Position numbers and translations under genes: made by a program. A stretch of DNA of 64,000 nt from Saccharomycodes ludwigii (taxonomy: Eukaryota > Ascomycota > Saccharomycetes > Saccharomycodales > Saccharomycodaceae): contig NC_060200.1 of NCBI RefSeq assembly GCF_020623625.1, forward strand, positions 2,748,001 to 2,812,000. The letters run 5' to 3'. Positions 52,456 to 61,984 of the stretch are shown piece by piece. The notes beneath the pieces are model-generated. The model ran no database searches. It worked only from the letters and a program-made list of their open reading frames with translations, and was not told the DNA's origin. Within the stretch, counting starts at the first letter, position 1. Each line of letters opens with the position of its first letter.

Positions 52456-54576
52456 CTAATGTGGCGAAGTGAAATCATAAATTAAAATATTTGCCTCATC
52501 TTTGGTGCCTCTTTTGATTTTTAACAAATTGACGCTAAATTGTTCGGTTGTGACAGTTTGATGCGCCATCTGATAATCATCGCTCAATTTATCATCAAAT
52601 GTTCTTGCAGTAGCATATAACCTAGGGTCTTCCGAGGGAGTAAAATAAAAATGTTTTAATCTTATATTTTCACTTAATGTAGAAGTGGGGGAAGCGCAAC
52701 TGTTCTTGTTCTTGTTAACATTCATATTTCTGGTAACACAAGAGTTATGAGGAAGAGGGACATTATCAGAATCATCATACGCAGAGGTAAATTTAAATAA
52801 ATTAAGTATTTTACTATAACAGGTTGTTATAGTCTTTATTTGAGTCTCCTTATTGTTAATTGTTTTTTTTTCATCGTTAGGAGGTATTTCCTTCAATGCT
52901 ACATTTGGATGGAATCTAACACTTTTCGTCTTGGTTCTTTTAACATTTTTATGGACAGGTATATAATCACTATCCAAAAGATTATATTCCCAAGGTTTTA
53001 AATCAGCATTTGCATTAGAGTCATCATTATTTCCCTCATACTCTCTCCTAACAAAAATATTGCTTTTTTTTAAAGAATTCATTTTTTCATATTTTTCTAG
53101 TTCAGTTCTGATCTGCCAATCATGGAAAATTCTCAATTTGGCTAGTGTCATTTGCTCATTATATTGTAATTCGCTATTCTTGCTCCCATTTTTACGCTTC
53201 AACGTTCTCTTTTGTTTTTCCAATGATCCAGCAGTTAATCCAGGTTCCAAAGTTCTATGTGAATAATCCGGTGAGATAAATATTATTTCCTCATTTCTTT
53301 GTACTATCGTTTTTGTTAGATTGTTTTCAGAGGCAGTAGGTGAGTATAGCATATCTTTTGTGTGGTAATATTCTTTGGTATATTTTTTCTCGTCATCGCT
53401 ATGGTAATCCATAAATTTATTAAAATAAAAATGTTTAAATCCAGTTCTGCCTTTACATTTAGCTGAATTTAGGCTTGGTATTGAATCTGTTGAGGAAAAA
53501 AAATCATTCTTATTATCTTCAGTTATGTACACAGAATTGTTGCTAGAGTCTTTGTAATTATCATTTTTAATAATTCTAAAGCTCCTATTAGATAATGTTG
53601 GTGGTGTGATTAATAATTCGTCTTTTTTCTCAAAATTATCGACCAATTGTGTGTCGCTGATAATAGTGTCTGATAAAATATTTGATACTTGAGTTGGTTT
53701 TTTCTCGGTATTTTTTTCACTTATACAACCCATGGTATGTGTATTGATTTGTTCAGAAGCAGGAACAGAAGTGTTGGTTGTTGCTGATGATACAGGAACC
53801 ATTGATTCGCATGTGAAAAAACTCTCCTTGCTATCAGAATTGTTTTCCAGTTCAACCAAACAGTTTTTTTTACCATCTGATGTTATTTTTTCCAATAAAC
53901 CTGGGTTGGTGTTGGTAATGTTGCACGCATTAGTAATATCATAGTTGTCCAAATTACTTTCCGTAGATACTCCCTTTTCATTTTGACTGGGTAACTTAGT
54001 ACAAGGTTTCTCGGGCTCATTTAAAAGAACATATTCTTGTAAATCTTTCTTAACATCAAAAGATTTCCCACTATTGTAGCTGTCATCCTTCCCAATGAGT
54101 AGATTAACTTGCATATTTTTTTCAGATAAACTTGGGTGCTTATCTTTACTGAAGCAAGTACTGAATTGGTCGCTGGTTATCATAGTGTCTTTGTCTTTTT
54201 TTTCATTAAACAATTGATTTATTTCAAAGTTCTCTGATGTGATATCTGTATTTACAAAAGTGAAATCATTAGTGTTGTCAGTATTTTTAAAAAAATCTGA
54301 AGTATCGTCAAGATCAGAGGTAATACTAATTTCATCAATAAAAGTTATCTGTCTGTCAACATTATCTTCATGGCTTGAAAGCTCGTTAAATAAGGTAGGA
54401 TCAATATATTCATTTTCTTCAATTTTTTTGGAATTGTAAACTTCCATTTGCAATACTTCAGAATATTTCATCAGAATTTCATCATTGTTATTGGGTTTAT
54501 TTATTTTTCTTTTTAATTTTAATTTTTTTTTTAAGAAAATTGAATATTTGTTGTAGCTTTTTGATAATCTCGACAT
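52456..54576 (-). CDS. Hypothetical protein, 706 residues
   Basis: I do not recognise this protein. It starts at an ATG (54574-54576) with a strongly basic segment (residues 1-30, KKKLKLKRKINK). A long acidic, Ser/Thr/Asn-rich disordered region with many potential phosphosites follows. The C-terminal third has short ordered-looking blocks: RTGFKHFYFNKFMDYHSDDE, TLAKLRIFHDWQIRTELEKYEK, KTKSVRFHPNVALKEIPPND and LKHFYFTPSEDPRLYATART. KHFYF occurs twice. S. cerevisiae has no gene here between ACC1 and TIM23 that I recall. The intact 706-codon frame and regular codon use in AT-rich DNA make it a real gene. A cell-cycle or cytoskeletal scaffold would fit the composition, but that is speculation. 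Confidence 0.85.
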   Translation of the reverse strand: MSRLSKSYNKYSIFLKKKLKLKRKINKPNNNDEILMKYSEVLQMEVYNSKKIEENEYIDPTLFNELSSHEDNVDRQITFIDEISITSDLDDTSDFFKNTDNTNDFTFVNTDITSENFEINQLFNEKKDKDTMITSDQFSTCFSKDKHPSLSEKNMQVNLLIGKDDSYNSGKSFDVKKDLQEYVLLNEPEKPCTKLPSQNEKGVSTESNLDNYDITNACNITNTNPGLLEKITSDGKKNCLVELENNSDSKESFFTCESMVPVSSATTNTSVPASEQINTHTMGCISEKNTEKKPTQVSNILSDTIISDTQLVDNFEKKDELLITPPTLSNRSFRIIKNDNYKDSSNNSVYITEDNKNDFFSSTDSIPSLNSAKCKGRTGFKHFYFNKFMDYHSDDEKKYTKEYYHTKDMLYSPTASENNLTKTIVQRNEEIIFISPDYSHRTLEPGLTAGSLEKQKRTLKRKNGSKNSELQYNEQMTLAKLRIFHDWQIRTELEKYEKMNSLKKSNIFVRREYEGNNDDSNANADLKPWEYNLLDSDYIPVHKNVKRTKTKSVRFHPNVALKEIPPNDEKKTINNKETQIKTITTCYSKILNLFKFTSAYDDSDNVPLPHNSCVTRNMNVNKNKNSCASPTSTLSENIRLKHFYFTPSEDPRLYATARTFDDKLSDDYQMAHQTVTTEQFSVNLLKIKRGTKDEANILIYDFTSPH

Positions 54577-54669
54577 ACTTGGTATTTTTTATTTAGTTGT
54601 TTTTTTTTTTTTTTTTTTTTCCCTTCAATACTTGTTTTATTTATTAAAAGAAAATCACGAAAATTAAAA

Positions 54670-54700
<31 letters not shown>

Positions 54701-55519
54701 TATTTACATTAATTTGATTTGCTTTTATATTATCGATCATATCCAAGATTGATTTGAAATAATAATAAGTTTTTGCTAATTTAACTATTTGCTTCTTTAT
54801 CTAGTTTCGTTTTGTTTTGCTACTTTTTACTTTCTTTTTTTTGCTTTTTAAAAAAAAAACAAAAATTAATAAATAGACATTATAATTTTTAATTTATAAT
54901 AATGATAATAAACATTTGCTGACATTTTTTTTTTGACACATTTTTTTTCCTTAGTGTCTTGTCCGTAATAGTTACGGACAAAGTGGTTATTGTTGACTTA
55001 AAAATGTTAGTAATTATTGTAATAATAGAAAAACGTGAAAATATTACAAGTAAATCAAAAATCTTTTTATACGAAACACTCTTTTTTCTCTTTTCCTCTT
55101 TTTTTCTTTTTTTTTTTTTTTTTTTCTTTTTTTTTTTTTTCTTTCATCTTCGAAATAAATAGAAAATCAATCCAGCACATAAAAACCCTCGCACAATAAA
55201 AGAGAAATCAATCAGCAAAAAAAGTTGCAATTCACTTTAAATCCACCATTCAAAAACAAAAAAAAAAAAAAATCTTCACCGTGAAAAAATAAACTCATAT
55301 ATATATAAAATTTTTAATTTTTTTTTTTTTTTTTAAAACATTCTAACTCCTCCCTACGATTTCTAAAAAAAAAAGAATAAAAAACAGAAAAACCTTTTAT
55401 TTGCGTTACAATTCATAGCTACTTATTAAAATAATACGCATATCTGTGAATACAATATATACACTAATAATAGATAGATAAACCTAAAACAATAATAATA
55501 GTATAGAGGCAAAAAAAAA
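54577..55519. promoter_or_regulatory. Divergent promoter, hypothetical gene / TIM23
   Basis: About 940 bp. T runs lie at 54600-54620, and mixed T tracts with C interruptions at 55099-55141. A TA run is at 54678-54703. A small inverted pair TTGTCCGTAATAGTTACGGACAA occurs at about 54959-54981. No gene or RNA was recognised. Confidence 0.55.
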
Positions 55520-56203
55520 ATGAATATGTTTGGTCTATTTGGTGTCAATACAAAGCAAAAGCAACAAGACAATCAAGACAACAACAATGCCCAGAATACA
55601 TCAACACAACTAGCACCAGCAGATTCACAGCCAACTCAAACACAACTAAACCAAACTTTGGGTTTTGACAGTGAAAAAGTTAATACAGTGAATAACACAG
55701 CAATTGATAGAATGCATGCTTTGGCTGGTGTAGATAATGGCGTTGAATATTTAGATTTGGAAGAAGAACAATTATCCAATATGGAGGGGTCCCAAGGTTT
55801 AATTCCAAGTAGAGGTTGGAATGATGATCTATGTTATGGTACAGGTGCAGTCTATTTAGTAGGTTTGGGTTTGGGTGGTACCTATGGATTTTTCGAAGGT
55901 TTGAAAAACATTCCACCTAACTCTCCCGGTAAATTACAATTAAATACAGTTTTAAACCACGTTACCAGAAGAGGTCCATTTTTAGGTAATAACGCGGGTG
56001 TCTTGGCTCTTATGTACAATATTATTGACTCTACTATCGATGCTTATAGAGGAAAGCACGATACCATTAATTCTATTACTGCTGGTGCTTTAACAGGTGC
56101 CTTATTTAAATCTACCAGGGGCTTAAAACCAATGGGTTATGCTGCTGGTCTGACAGCAGGTGCTGCTGCTGCTTGGAGTGGTTTGAAATCTTGGATTTTA
56201 TAG
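55520..56203 (+). CDS. TIM23: Mitochondrial inner membrane translocase Tim23
   Basis: Predicted 227-residue channel subunit of the TIM23 presequence translocase. The Gln/Asn-rich N-terminal domain (about 1-95), which faces the intermembrane space, ends in VEYLDLEEEQLSNMEGSQGLIPSRGWNDDLCYGTG. Four membrane helices of the Tim17/22/23 fold follow, with GLGLGGTYGFFEGLKN, NHVTRRGPFLGNNAGVLALMYN, and DTINSITAGALTGALFKSTRGLKPMGYAAGL. Length matches S. cerevisiae (222). As YNR017W it follows ACC1, with one extra gene between them here. Confidence 0.97.
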   Translation: MNMFGLFGVNTKQKQQDNQDNNNAQNTSTQLAPADSQPTQTQLNQTLGFDSEKVNTVNNTAIDRMHALAGVDNGVEYLDLEEEQLSNMEGSQGLIPSRGWNDDLCYGTGAVYLVGLGLGGTYGFFEGLKNIPPNSPGKLQLNTVLNHVTRRGPFLGNNAGVLALMYNIIDSTIDAYRGKHDTINSITAGALTGALFKSTRGLKPMGYAAGLTAGAAAAWSGLKSWIL

Positions 56204-56489
56204 TATTTTCAGGAAAAGCATATGTTATTATTTTAAACTAATTATATTTTTTTTTCTTTTTTCTTTTTTTTTTTTTTATTTTATTAAATATATTAAAGTG
56301 GCATGTATATATGGTGTATAAATAATAATGATAATACTAATATGAAGTTATAAAAAAATGCGTTCAACTTTGTTAAAAAAGGGGAAAAAAAAATATTTTA
56401 TGCCTAGTTGCATTGTTTTTCCTTCCTTCTCTTTTTAATTATATACATATATATATATATATACAACGTAATTAAGAGGTTGTACCCTG

Positions 56490-58295
56490 TTATATCATTT
56501 GTTGTAACTCCATAAACGATGGTTCTTTCCACATACTTCTACGAGATAAAATTAAGGTGTCGCTAATTGGAACATCAACATCATGTTGACTACCCATGAA
56601 ATTCAAAGATTTTATATTAAAAGTGCTGTCATCATTATCATTCAGTTCCACAATTTTTTCTAAGGAATCGCCATCATATTGTTCGCTATATATGCCGTTA
56701 AATGCTAATCTATTTGGAGTTCTTGGTTTAAAAATTAAGGTTCTTCTTTTCATAAAATGTTTCGTTGATAATTCAATTAATTTTTCCTTGATACCAGCAC
56801 TAGATTGATATTTATCTAGTAAAATCGCAACCAAGCCGGCAACGCTTGGTGCAGCCATAGATGTACCTGAATAAGCGACACTGATTTCATCGTTAACATG
56901 ACTCAATGATTTAACCTGAACGCCACTAGCAAAAATATCAACACATTCACCCCAATTAGAAAATTTCGCAATAGCATCCAATTTATCATCCATTGCCCCA
57001 ACAGTAATTGCGCTTGGTTCAGAAGCTGGGCTATTCCAACATGCATTTGTATTGGCATTACCTGCAGCAACAACAACTATTAGTCCTGAATCAACAGCAG
57101 CTTTAACCGCTTCATTAAGAACTGAATTTCTCAACGATCCTAAGCTTAAGTTAGCAACAGCCAACTTCTTATCGCCATTGTTTTTCCTGTGTTGTACGGC
57201 ATATTCCAACCCACTTATAACTGAAGTTAAATCGCCTTGTCCATCCTTGTTTAAGACTTTAATTTCAATTAGTTCCACTTTTTTGGCAACGCCATATTTG
57301 TTGGACCCGACTATACCAGCAACATGTGTCCCATGGCCGTTGTTATCCCCAGGACCTTCCCTTGTAAAATCGGCACCATGTATAACTCTATTTTCGAATT
57401 CTGGGTGGTCAGCTTTGATACCTGTATCCAATATATAAGCAGAAACAGATTCACCCTGAAATTTTGAATTATAATAATAATCATAGTGACTTTTGGAGGG
57501 TTCGATTCCTTCTTCTTCTTCTTCTCCTTCTTCTCCTTCTTCTTCTTCTTCTTCCCCTCGCTCTGTCTTTATAAATGAAATGTGCTGTTTTGAATCATCG
57601 GACCCAGTTAATTTTCTTGAGGGTGGAATTTTTTCTCTTCTGGAAAGTCTGACTAAATGTCTAGGTGCATTATTCTGAATTTGGATAATTTCGGTGTCAT
57701 CTTCGTCTTCGTCATCATCATCATCAGCATCATCACCATCATCATCGTCATAATCTTCATCATCACCACTTTCATTATCTTCTTGTCCTTCTTCTTCTTC
57801 TTCTTCTTCATTATTATCATATTTTTCATCATCATCAATATAATTAGTATCAAAGTCAGAATAATCGTCGCTGTTTGTAATAGAAGACTCGTTATCAGAA
57901 TCAATATCCTTTTCAGCTGTGCCTGTATTTAAAGAGTATTTATAGTTATTGTCATCTCGAAATGCTTGAAACTTTTCATTAAATACAATATCCGCAATCA
58001 ATGGGTTTTTTTTTAGTCTACTGATTAAATCTTTAGATAAATCTACTGAAAAGGCTTCGAATTTTCCAAACGAGAATTTTTGTTTTATTTTACTTAAGCT
58101 ATCTTGTAAGTCCTTGGCATAGGCGATTGCTGCAGAAGATTTCTTATTCGTAGAAAGGGATAAATCTTCATTAACGGAAGCTAATAATTTATTTAAGGTG
58201 TCGGGTTTCTTTAAACGAACTAAAACCTCGAAGCCCTCCACAATATTGAAAATTAATAAAAAAAAGGCAAGTACTACAAGGTTGTTGAATTTCAT
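56490..58295 (-). CDS. RRT12: Subtilisin-family serine protease, Rrt12-like
   Basis: Predicted 601-residue secreted or vacuolar S8A (proteinase K-like) protease. A signal peptide (1-21) and an I9 propeptide (about 22-115) precede the catalytic domain. The triad is Asp290 (YILDTGI), His321 (NGHGTHVAG) and Ser479 (SGTSMAAPSVAG), with oxyanion Asn413 (AAGNANTNAC). All are intact. Two acidic insertions are unusual: residues 131-203, and 245-262 inside the early catalytic domain. The gene is about 110 residues longer than the 491-residue S. cerevisiae Rrt12. Neighbours IMG1 and BUD23 match the YCR045C-YCR047C order, which favours Rrt12 over Prb1 or Ysp3. In S. cerevisiae Rrt12 acts in the spore-wall dityrosine layer. 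Confidence 0.85.
   Translation of the reverse strand: MKFNNLVVLAFFLLIFNIVEGFEVLVRLKKPDTLNKLLASVNEDLSLSTNKKSSAAIAYAKDLQDSLSKIKQKFSFGKFEAFSVDLSKDLISRLKKNPLIADIVFNEKFQAFRDDNNYKYSLNTGTAEKDIDSDNESSITNSDDYSDFDTNYIDDDEKYDNNEEEEEEEGQEDNESGDDEDYDDDDGDDADDDDDEDEDDTEIIQIQNNAPRHLVRLSRREKIPPSRKLTGSDDSKQHISFIKTERGEEEEEEGEEGEEEEEGIEPSKSHYDYYYNSKFQGESVSAYILDTGIKADHPEFENRVIHGADFTREGPGDNNGHGTHVAGIVGSNKYGVAKKVELIEIKVLNKDGQGDLTSVISGLEYAVQHRKNNGDKKLAVANLSLGSLRNSVLNEAVKAAVDSGLIVVVAAGNANTNACWNSPASEPSAITVGAMDDKLDAIAKFSNWGECVDIFASGVQVKSLSHVNDEISVAYSGTSMAAPSVAGLVAILLDKYQSSAGIKEKLIELSTKHFMKRRTLIFKPRTPNRLAFNGIYSEQYDGDSLEKIVELNDNDDSTFNIKSLNFMGSQHDVDVPISDTLILSRRSMWKEPSFMELQQMI
57496..57560. repeat. TTC/TTCTCC trinucleotide repeat coding an acidic tract
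   Basis: Reads GAA/GAG (Glu) on the coding strand of the protease gene. It encodes the second Glu-rich insertion (residues about 247-262). Together with the GAT/GAA-rich block near 57685-57830, it explains the extra length of the protein. Confidence 0.8.
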
Positions 58296-59786
58296 TATCT
58301 GAATATATAAATATGGGTTGATTTTTTATTTAATTATTTTTTTATTTTTTTTTTGTTATAGTTTTGTAGAGTATGGTGCGATGACTTGTTCTTTTAATTT
58401 TTTTTAATGTAAATACAATGCAACTTTTGTTGGCGTGATTTATTCAATATTAGGAATATAAACGAGAAATAAATATTGGAAAGTATTAACTTTTTCTATA
58501 AAGTGAAAAGGATTTTTGTTTAAATATGCTGACGGGGAAAAAAAAAAAAAATTATGTTTGTTTAGTGTCACAAAGAGAGATTTGCTTTTGAAAATATTTT
58601 TTTTTTTTTTTTTTATTGGAATTAAAAGGCAATTATTATTACACAAAGTCACTAGTAATCTTTTAGTGTATTATTTTCTATTAATGTGTCGTCTTTGTGG
58701 TTCCTGAAAAAAAGTCGTCGTTTATATCTTATAGTGCTTGGAAAAAGTTATCGTTTATTTTAAGTTAATAATTTTTATTTACGAGATATTTAACTTATTC
58801 ACATTTTTTTCTGAATATCAAATGCCAACTATTTATTTCTATTATTCTTGTTCAATAGCCAAAACTACATACTTTTTTAGGATTTTCCAGAGAATATCAA
58901 AATAAACTTAAAAGTAAGGAGTACTGTGTTTATGGAAATGATATAATATATCCGTTTACACGTATACATTTTATTTAAGATAGGTTTTAGGACACTATTA
59001 ATGATAGCAAAAATAAAAATAAAAAAAAAAAAAGATATACTTCGGAACGGTATTACTAGATGGAGGAAGTGAGATTGCTATTTTAGACATAAATAAATAA
59101 TAATGTCAGGTCTTAACGGAGAAAAACGAAAGTGGAAAAAACGGAAAAAAAAAAAAAAAAAAAAAAGATATCGTTTATAAATTAAAAAAAAAATCTGAAA
59201 CATAATGCTTAAATTATTTCTTATATCTCATTATTATTATAAGTTGTTATATATATCACAAAATATTGGCACCCTATTAGAGCCGATAGTATTTATTGAA
59301 TAAGGCATTGAATATTTGGAAGAAAAGCCAAAAAAAAAAAAAAAAAAAAAAAATAGAACACGGTCTATTTTTCCCTTATTTTATTTTTAATATCCACGCC
59401 AATTAATACCACTACTACTAGCACTCTCTACGACCAACAGAACTGCTTTATTTTTCCTTTCTTTTTTTTTTTTTTTTTTTTTTTTTCTTTATAATAATAA
59501 TCGATAAATTAAAAAAATACAAATTCTTATAATTCTCTATCGTATAAATAGAGAAAGAAATTTTCTTCTTGGATGTTAAATCAATTTATTTTTCTTTTAA
59601 CTTTTTTTCGGTTTAAGTATTTCTTATTATAATTTAAAATCTTATATAATATAATGTTTAGCAAAGCTTAGCTTATTATTCCCCAGGTTATTTGAAGCAA
59701 TTCATAGGTAATCACTAAGGATAAAAACTTAAAAGGAACATTATCAACAGGTAAAAAAAAAAAAAAAAAGACTCCCAGAAAAGAAA
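58296..59786. promoter_or_regulatory. Divergent promoter, RRT12-like protease / RCF2
   Basis: About 1.5 kb. A CCAATTA box lies at 59399-59405, about 390 bp from RCF2; it fits the HAP complex consensus CCAATNA and a respiratory gene. A or T runs occur at 58596-58613, 59147-59166, 59331-59353, 59463-59486 and 59754-59769. No gene or RNA was recognised. Confidence 0.5.
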
Positions 59787-60455
59787 ATGAAGATTTTAAC
59801 ACAAGAAGAAATTGAAGCTCATCGTTATCATACTTTAAGTGGTGGTTTGCAAGGTGCTATCGCCGGTCTAGTTGTTTCTGGTCTGATTTTCAAATTGGGT
59901 CCACGTCGTTACCCTAAGTTCAATCCAAAAAATATGCCATGGTCCATGAAAACCGCTATATTCATCACACCACCAACTTTGTTGATGTCTATTTGTGCTG
60001 AAGAAGCTTCTAACAATTTTGATAAAAGAATGTATGGTGGTGACGAAACTCACTCCGAGGCTATGGAAGAACATAGAAGATGGAAGAATCTGCCAATAAA
60101 AGATAAAGTTGTTGAAGGATTGAATAATAATAAATACAAGATTATTGTTGGTGCTTGGGCTGGATCATTGTACGCTTCTTGGAAAATTATTGACAGGGAC
60201 ACATTGATGACTAAAGCTCAAAAAGCTGTTCAAGCTAGAATGTACGCCCAAGCTATATCGGTTTTGTTGTTGTTGGCTTCTGTTGGTTTGAGTGTTTATG
60301 AAAAGAAATTACATCCAGATGCTGTTGCCGATGCTAGAAAGAAGAGATGGGAACAAGCTTTAGCTAGAGCCGAAGAAGAAGATGCTCTTGCTCAGGGTAC
60401 TATGAATAGAACTAATGAAGAAAGAGTTAAGTCTAAGATTTTCAGATATGATTAA
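59787..60455 (+). CDS. RCF2: Respiratory supercomplex factor Rcf2 (HIG1 family)
   Basis: Predicted 222-residue mitochondrial inner membrane protein that associates with cytochrome c oxidase and the III-IV supercomplex. The N-terminus MKILTQEEIEAHRYHTLSGGLQGAIAGL is the Rcf2 signature, followed by a helix and the segment GPRRYPKFNPKNMPWSMKTAIFITPPTLLMSI. The HIG1 domain covers about 110-175, with VGAWAGSLYASWKII. A charged C-terminal helix ends KSKIFRYD. Length matches S. cerevisiae (224). It corresponds to YNR018W, following TIM23, with the RRT12-like gene of the sister block interleaved. Confidence 0.96.
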   Translation: MKILTQEEIEAHRYHTLSGGLQGAIAGLVVSGLIFKLGPRRYPKFNPKNMPWSMKTAIFITPPTLLMSICAEEASNNFDKRMYGGDETHSEAMEEHRRWKNLPIKDKVVEGLNNNKYKIIVGAWAGSLYASWKIIDRDTLMTKAQKAVQARMYAQAISVLLLLASVGLSVYEKKLHPDAVADARKKRWEQALARAEEEDALAQGTMNRTNEERVKSKIFRYD

Positions 60456-60769
60456 CGAAATTTACTTTAAGTTTATGGTTGATTTCTTCTTTTTTTTTTA
60501 TATAAAATTATAATAAAATAATAGATGGTTGAGGAAAAGAGAAAATAAATTTGGTTTTTTTTTTTTTTTAGTATAGGATTTCATAACTTTTTTTTTTTTT
60601 TTTTAATTTTATTTTTTAACATATACAATTATATGATTATCCAATAATATTTATGCATTTATTTAGACTGAAAAACAAATTATTAATATAGTTTTATTTT
60701 TATCTTATTGAGCCATTTGCAGTTTTGTTATATTTCGTTATTTCGATTGGATTTAAAAGTTATAAGCGG

Positions 60770-60804
<35 letters not shown>

Positions 60805-61036
60805 TGTTCTTGTTGTGCGGGGTTTTTCAAAAAGAGAAAATGACCTTACGTGGAAAACGGAAATGCTATTTTCTTAAATAGGAAAGAGCCTTTTTTTTTT
60901 TTTTTTTTTCGCTTCCTTTTACTTAACTATGTACAAAAATAATATAATATATTAAAAAAAAAAAAAAGAAAATATGTTAAAAACTTTGTATGTACAATAA
61001 AGGGTATAATAACGCCGTTGATATTGTTACAACTCA
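60456..61036. other. Convergent 3' region, RCF2 / IMG1
   Basis: About 580 bp between convergent genes, with T runs at 60556-60569, 60589-60604, 60774-60799 and 60891-60909, and an A run near 60955-60967. No gene or RNA was recognised. Confidence 0.6.
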
Positions 61037-61642
61037 TTATTTCTTTTTTCTCAAATTGGCCTCTAAATCACCGACATCCAATTTAGTTCCTCTAATATAA
61101 TAATGTTTGTTTCTCTTCCTCTTGTTTTCGCTAGGTCTTTTTATTAAGTCAATTCTTTCTATCAATGGGGAGAAAACAGGCACTCGTAATTCAACACTAG
61201 TTTTAGAAATATGGTTTCTTAACAATATACTCGAGCCTTGTGGGGTTAGCCCACTTCTGTTAATTCCTAAAATATAACCCATAAAATCATCATTTTTAGA
61301 GTCTTTCTTATTGTAAACAACACGAACAATATCACCAGTCATTAATCTATTTGGAGAAGTTCTAGAAATTATATCTCTTCTCCATCTAGTAGGATCTAAC
61401 CTTTCTAAATCTTTGGCAACAAAATCCTGGTATGTTTTAAAAGCATTTAAATGTGGTGGTTGTTCACGAGGTGGATACACCGACAATATTTTTGGACCTG
61501 TTTTCAAAGCTGGAGCTTTATATAATCTGATAGATTGCAATAAAAACTGTTTCGTACTAATGGTGGTACTTTTAAACATTGTTTTGTTATAGTCTTTTTG
61601 TTTGATAGTGTTACTTGACGATTGTGTTGAGTACAATAACAT
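61037..61642 (-). CDS. IMG1: Mitochondrial ribosomal protein bL19m (Img1)
   Basis: Predicted 201 residues from the first ATG, or 180 from the in-frame ATG at 61577-61579 (MFKSTTISTKQFLLQSIRLYKAP), which looks like a presequence start. It is a component of the mitochondrial large subunit. The conserved core matches S. cerevisiae Img1: LMTGDIVRVVYNKK, SSILLRNHISKTSVELRVPVFSPLIERIDL and RNKHYYIRGTKLDVGDLEANLRKKK. S. cerevisiae Img1 has 169 residues. It corresponds to YCR046C and precedes BUD23 in the same direction. The shorter start seems at least as likely as the longer. Confidence 0.93.
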   Translation of the reverse strand: MLLYSTQSSSNTIKQKDYNKTMFKSTTISTKQFLLQSIRLYKAPALKTGPKILSVYPPREQPPHLNAFKTYQDFVAKDLERLDPTRWRRDIISRTSPNRLMTGDIVRVVYNKKDSKNDDFMGYILGINRSGLTPQGSSILLRNHISKTSVELRVPVFSPLIERIDLIKRPSENKRKRNKHYYIRGTKLDVGDLEANLRKKK

Positions 61643-61915
61643 TAGTGTGGAAATAAAAAAAAATTTTTTTTTTTTTTTTTTTTATTTATTTTTTAGACGT
61701 TAAAAAAATTATATATTATGATAATTAAAAAACCACGCAGAAGTATACATAGTATACATTAATAGTAGTATAATAAGCACATTAAAAAAAAAAAAAAAAT
61801 AAAAGGAAAAAAAAAAATTGTATATATCCTTTTCCATTCAAATTTTGCAAAGAAATCTTATAGTTTTATTATTATATAAAGAAATAAGTAAAGGATCCTA
61901 GAAAAAGTAGTTTCG

Positions 61916-61946
<31 letters not shown>

Positions 61947-61984
61947 ATTCAAATATTAAAAAGTTAACTAAATGCATCAAAACG
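61643..61984. other. Intergenic region, IMG1 promoter and BUD23 3' end
   Basis: About 340 bp with a T run beside the IMG1 start (61664-61683), A runs near 61784-61818 and a TA run at 61917-61940. Nothing else is seen. Confidence 0.6.

Noticed and set aside
57498-57508. GGTTCGATTCC, identical to a tRNA box B
   Set aside because: It lies inside the protease coding sequence; no box A, acceptor stem or cloverleaf surrounds it.
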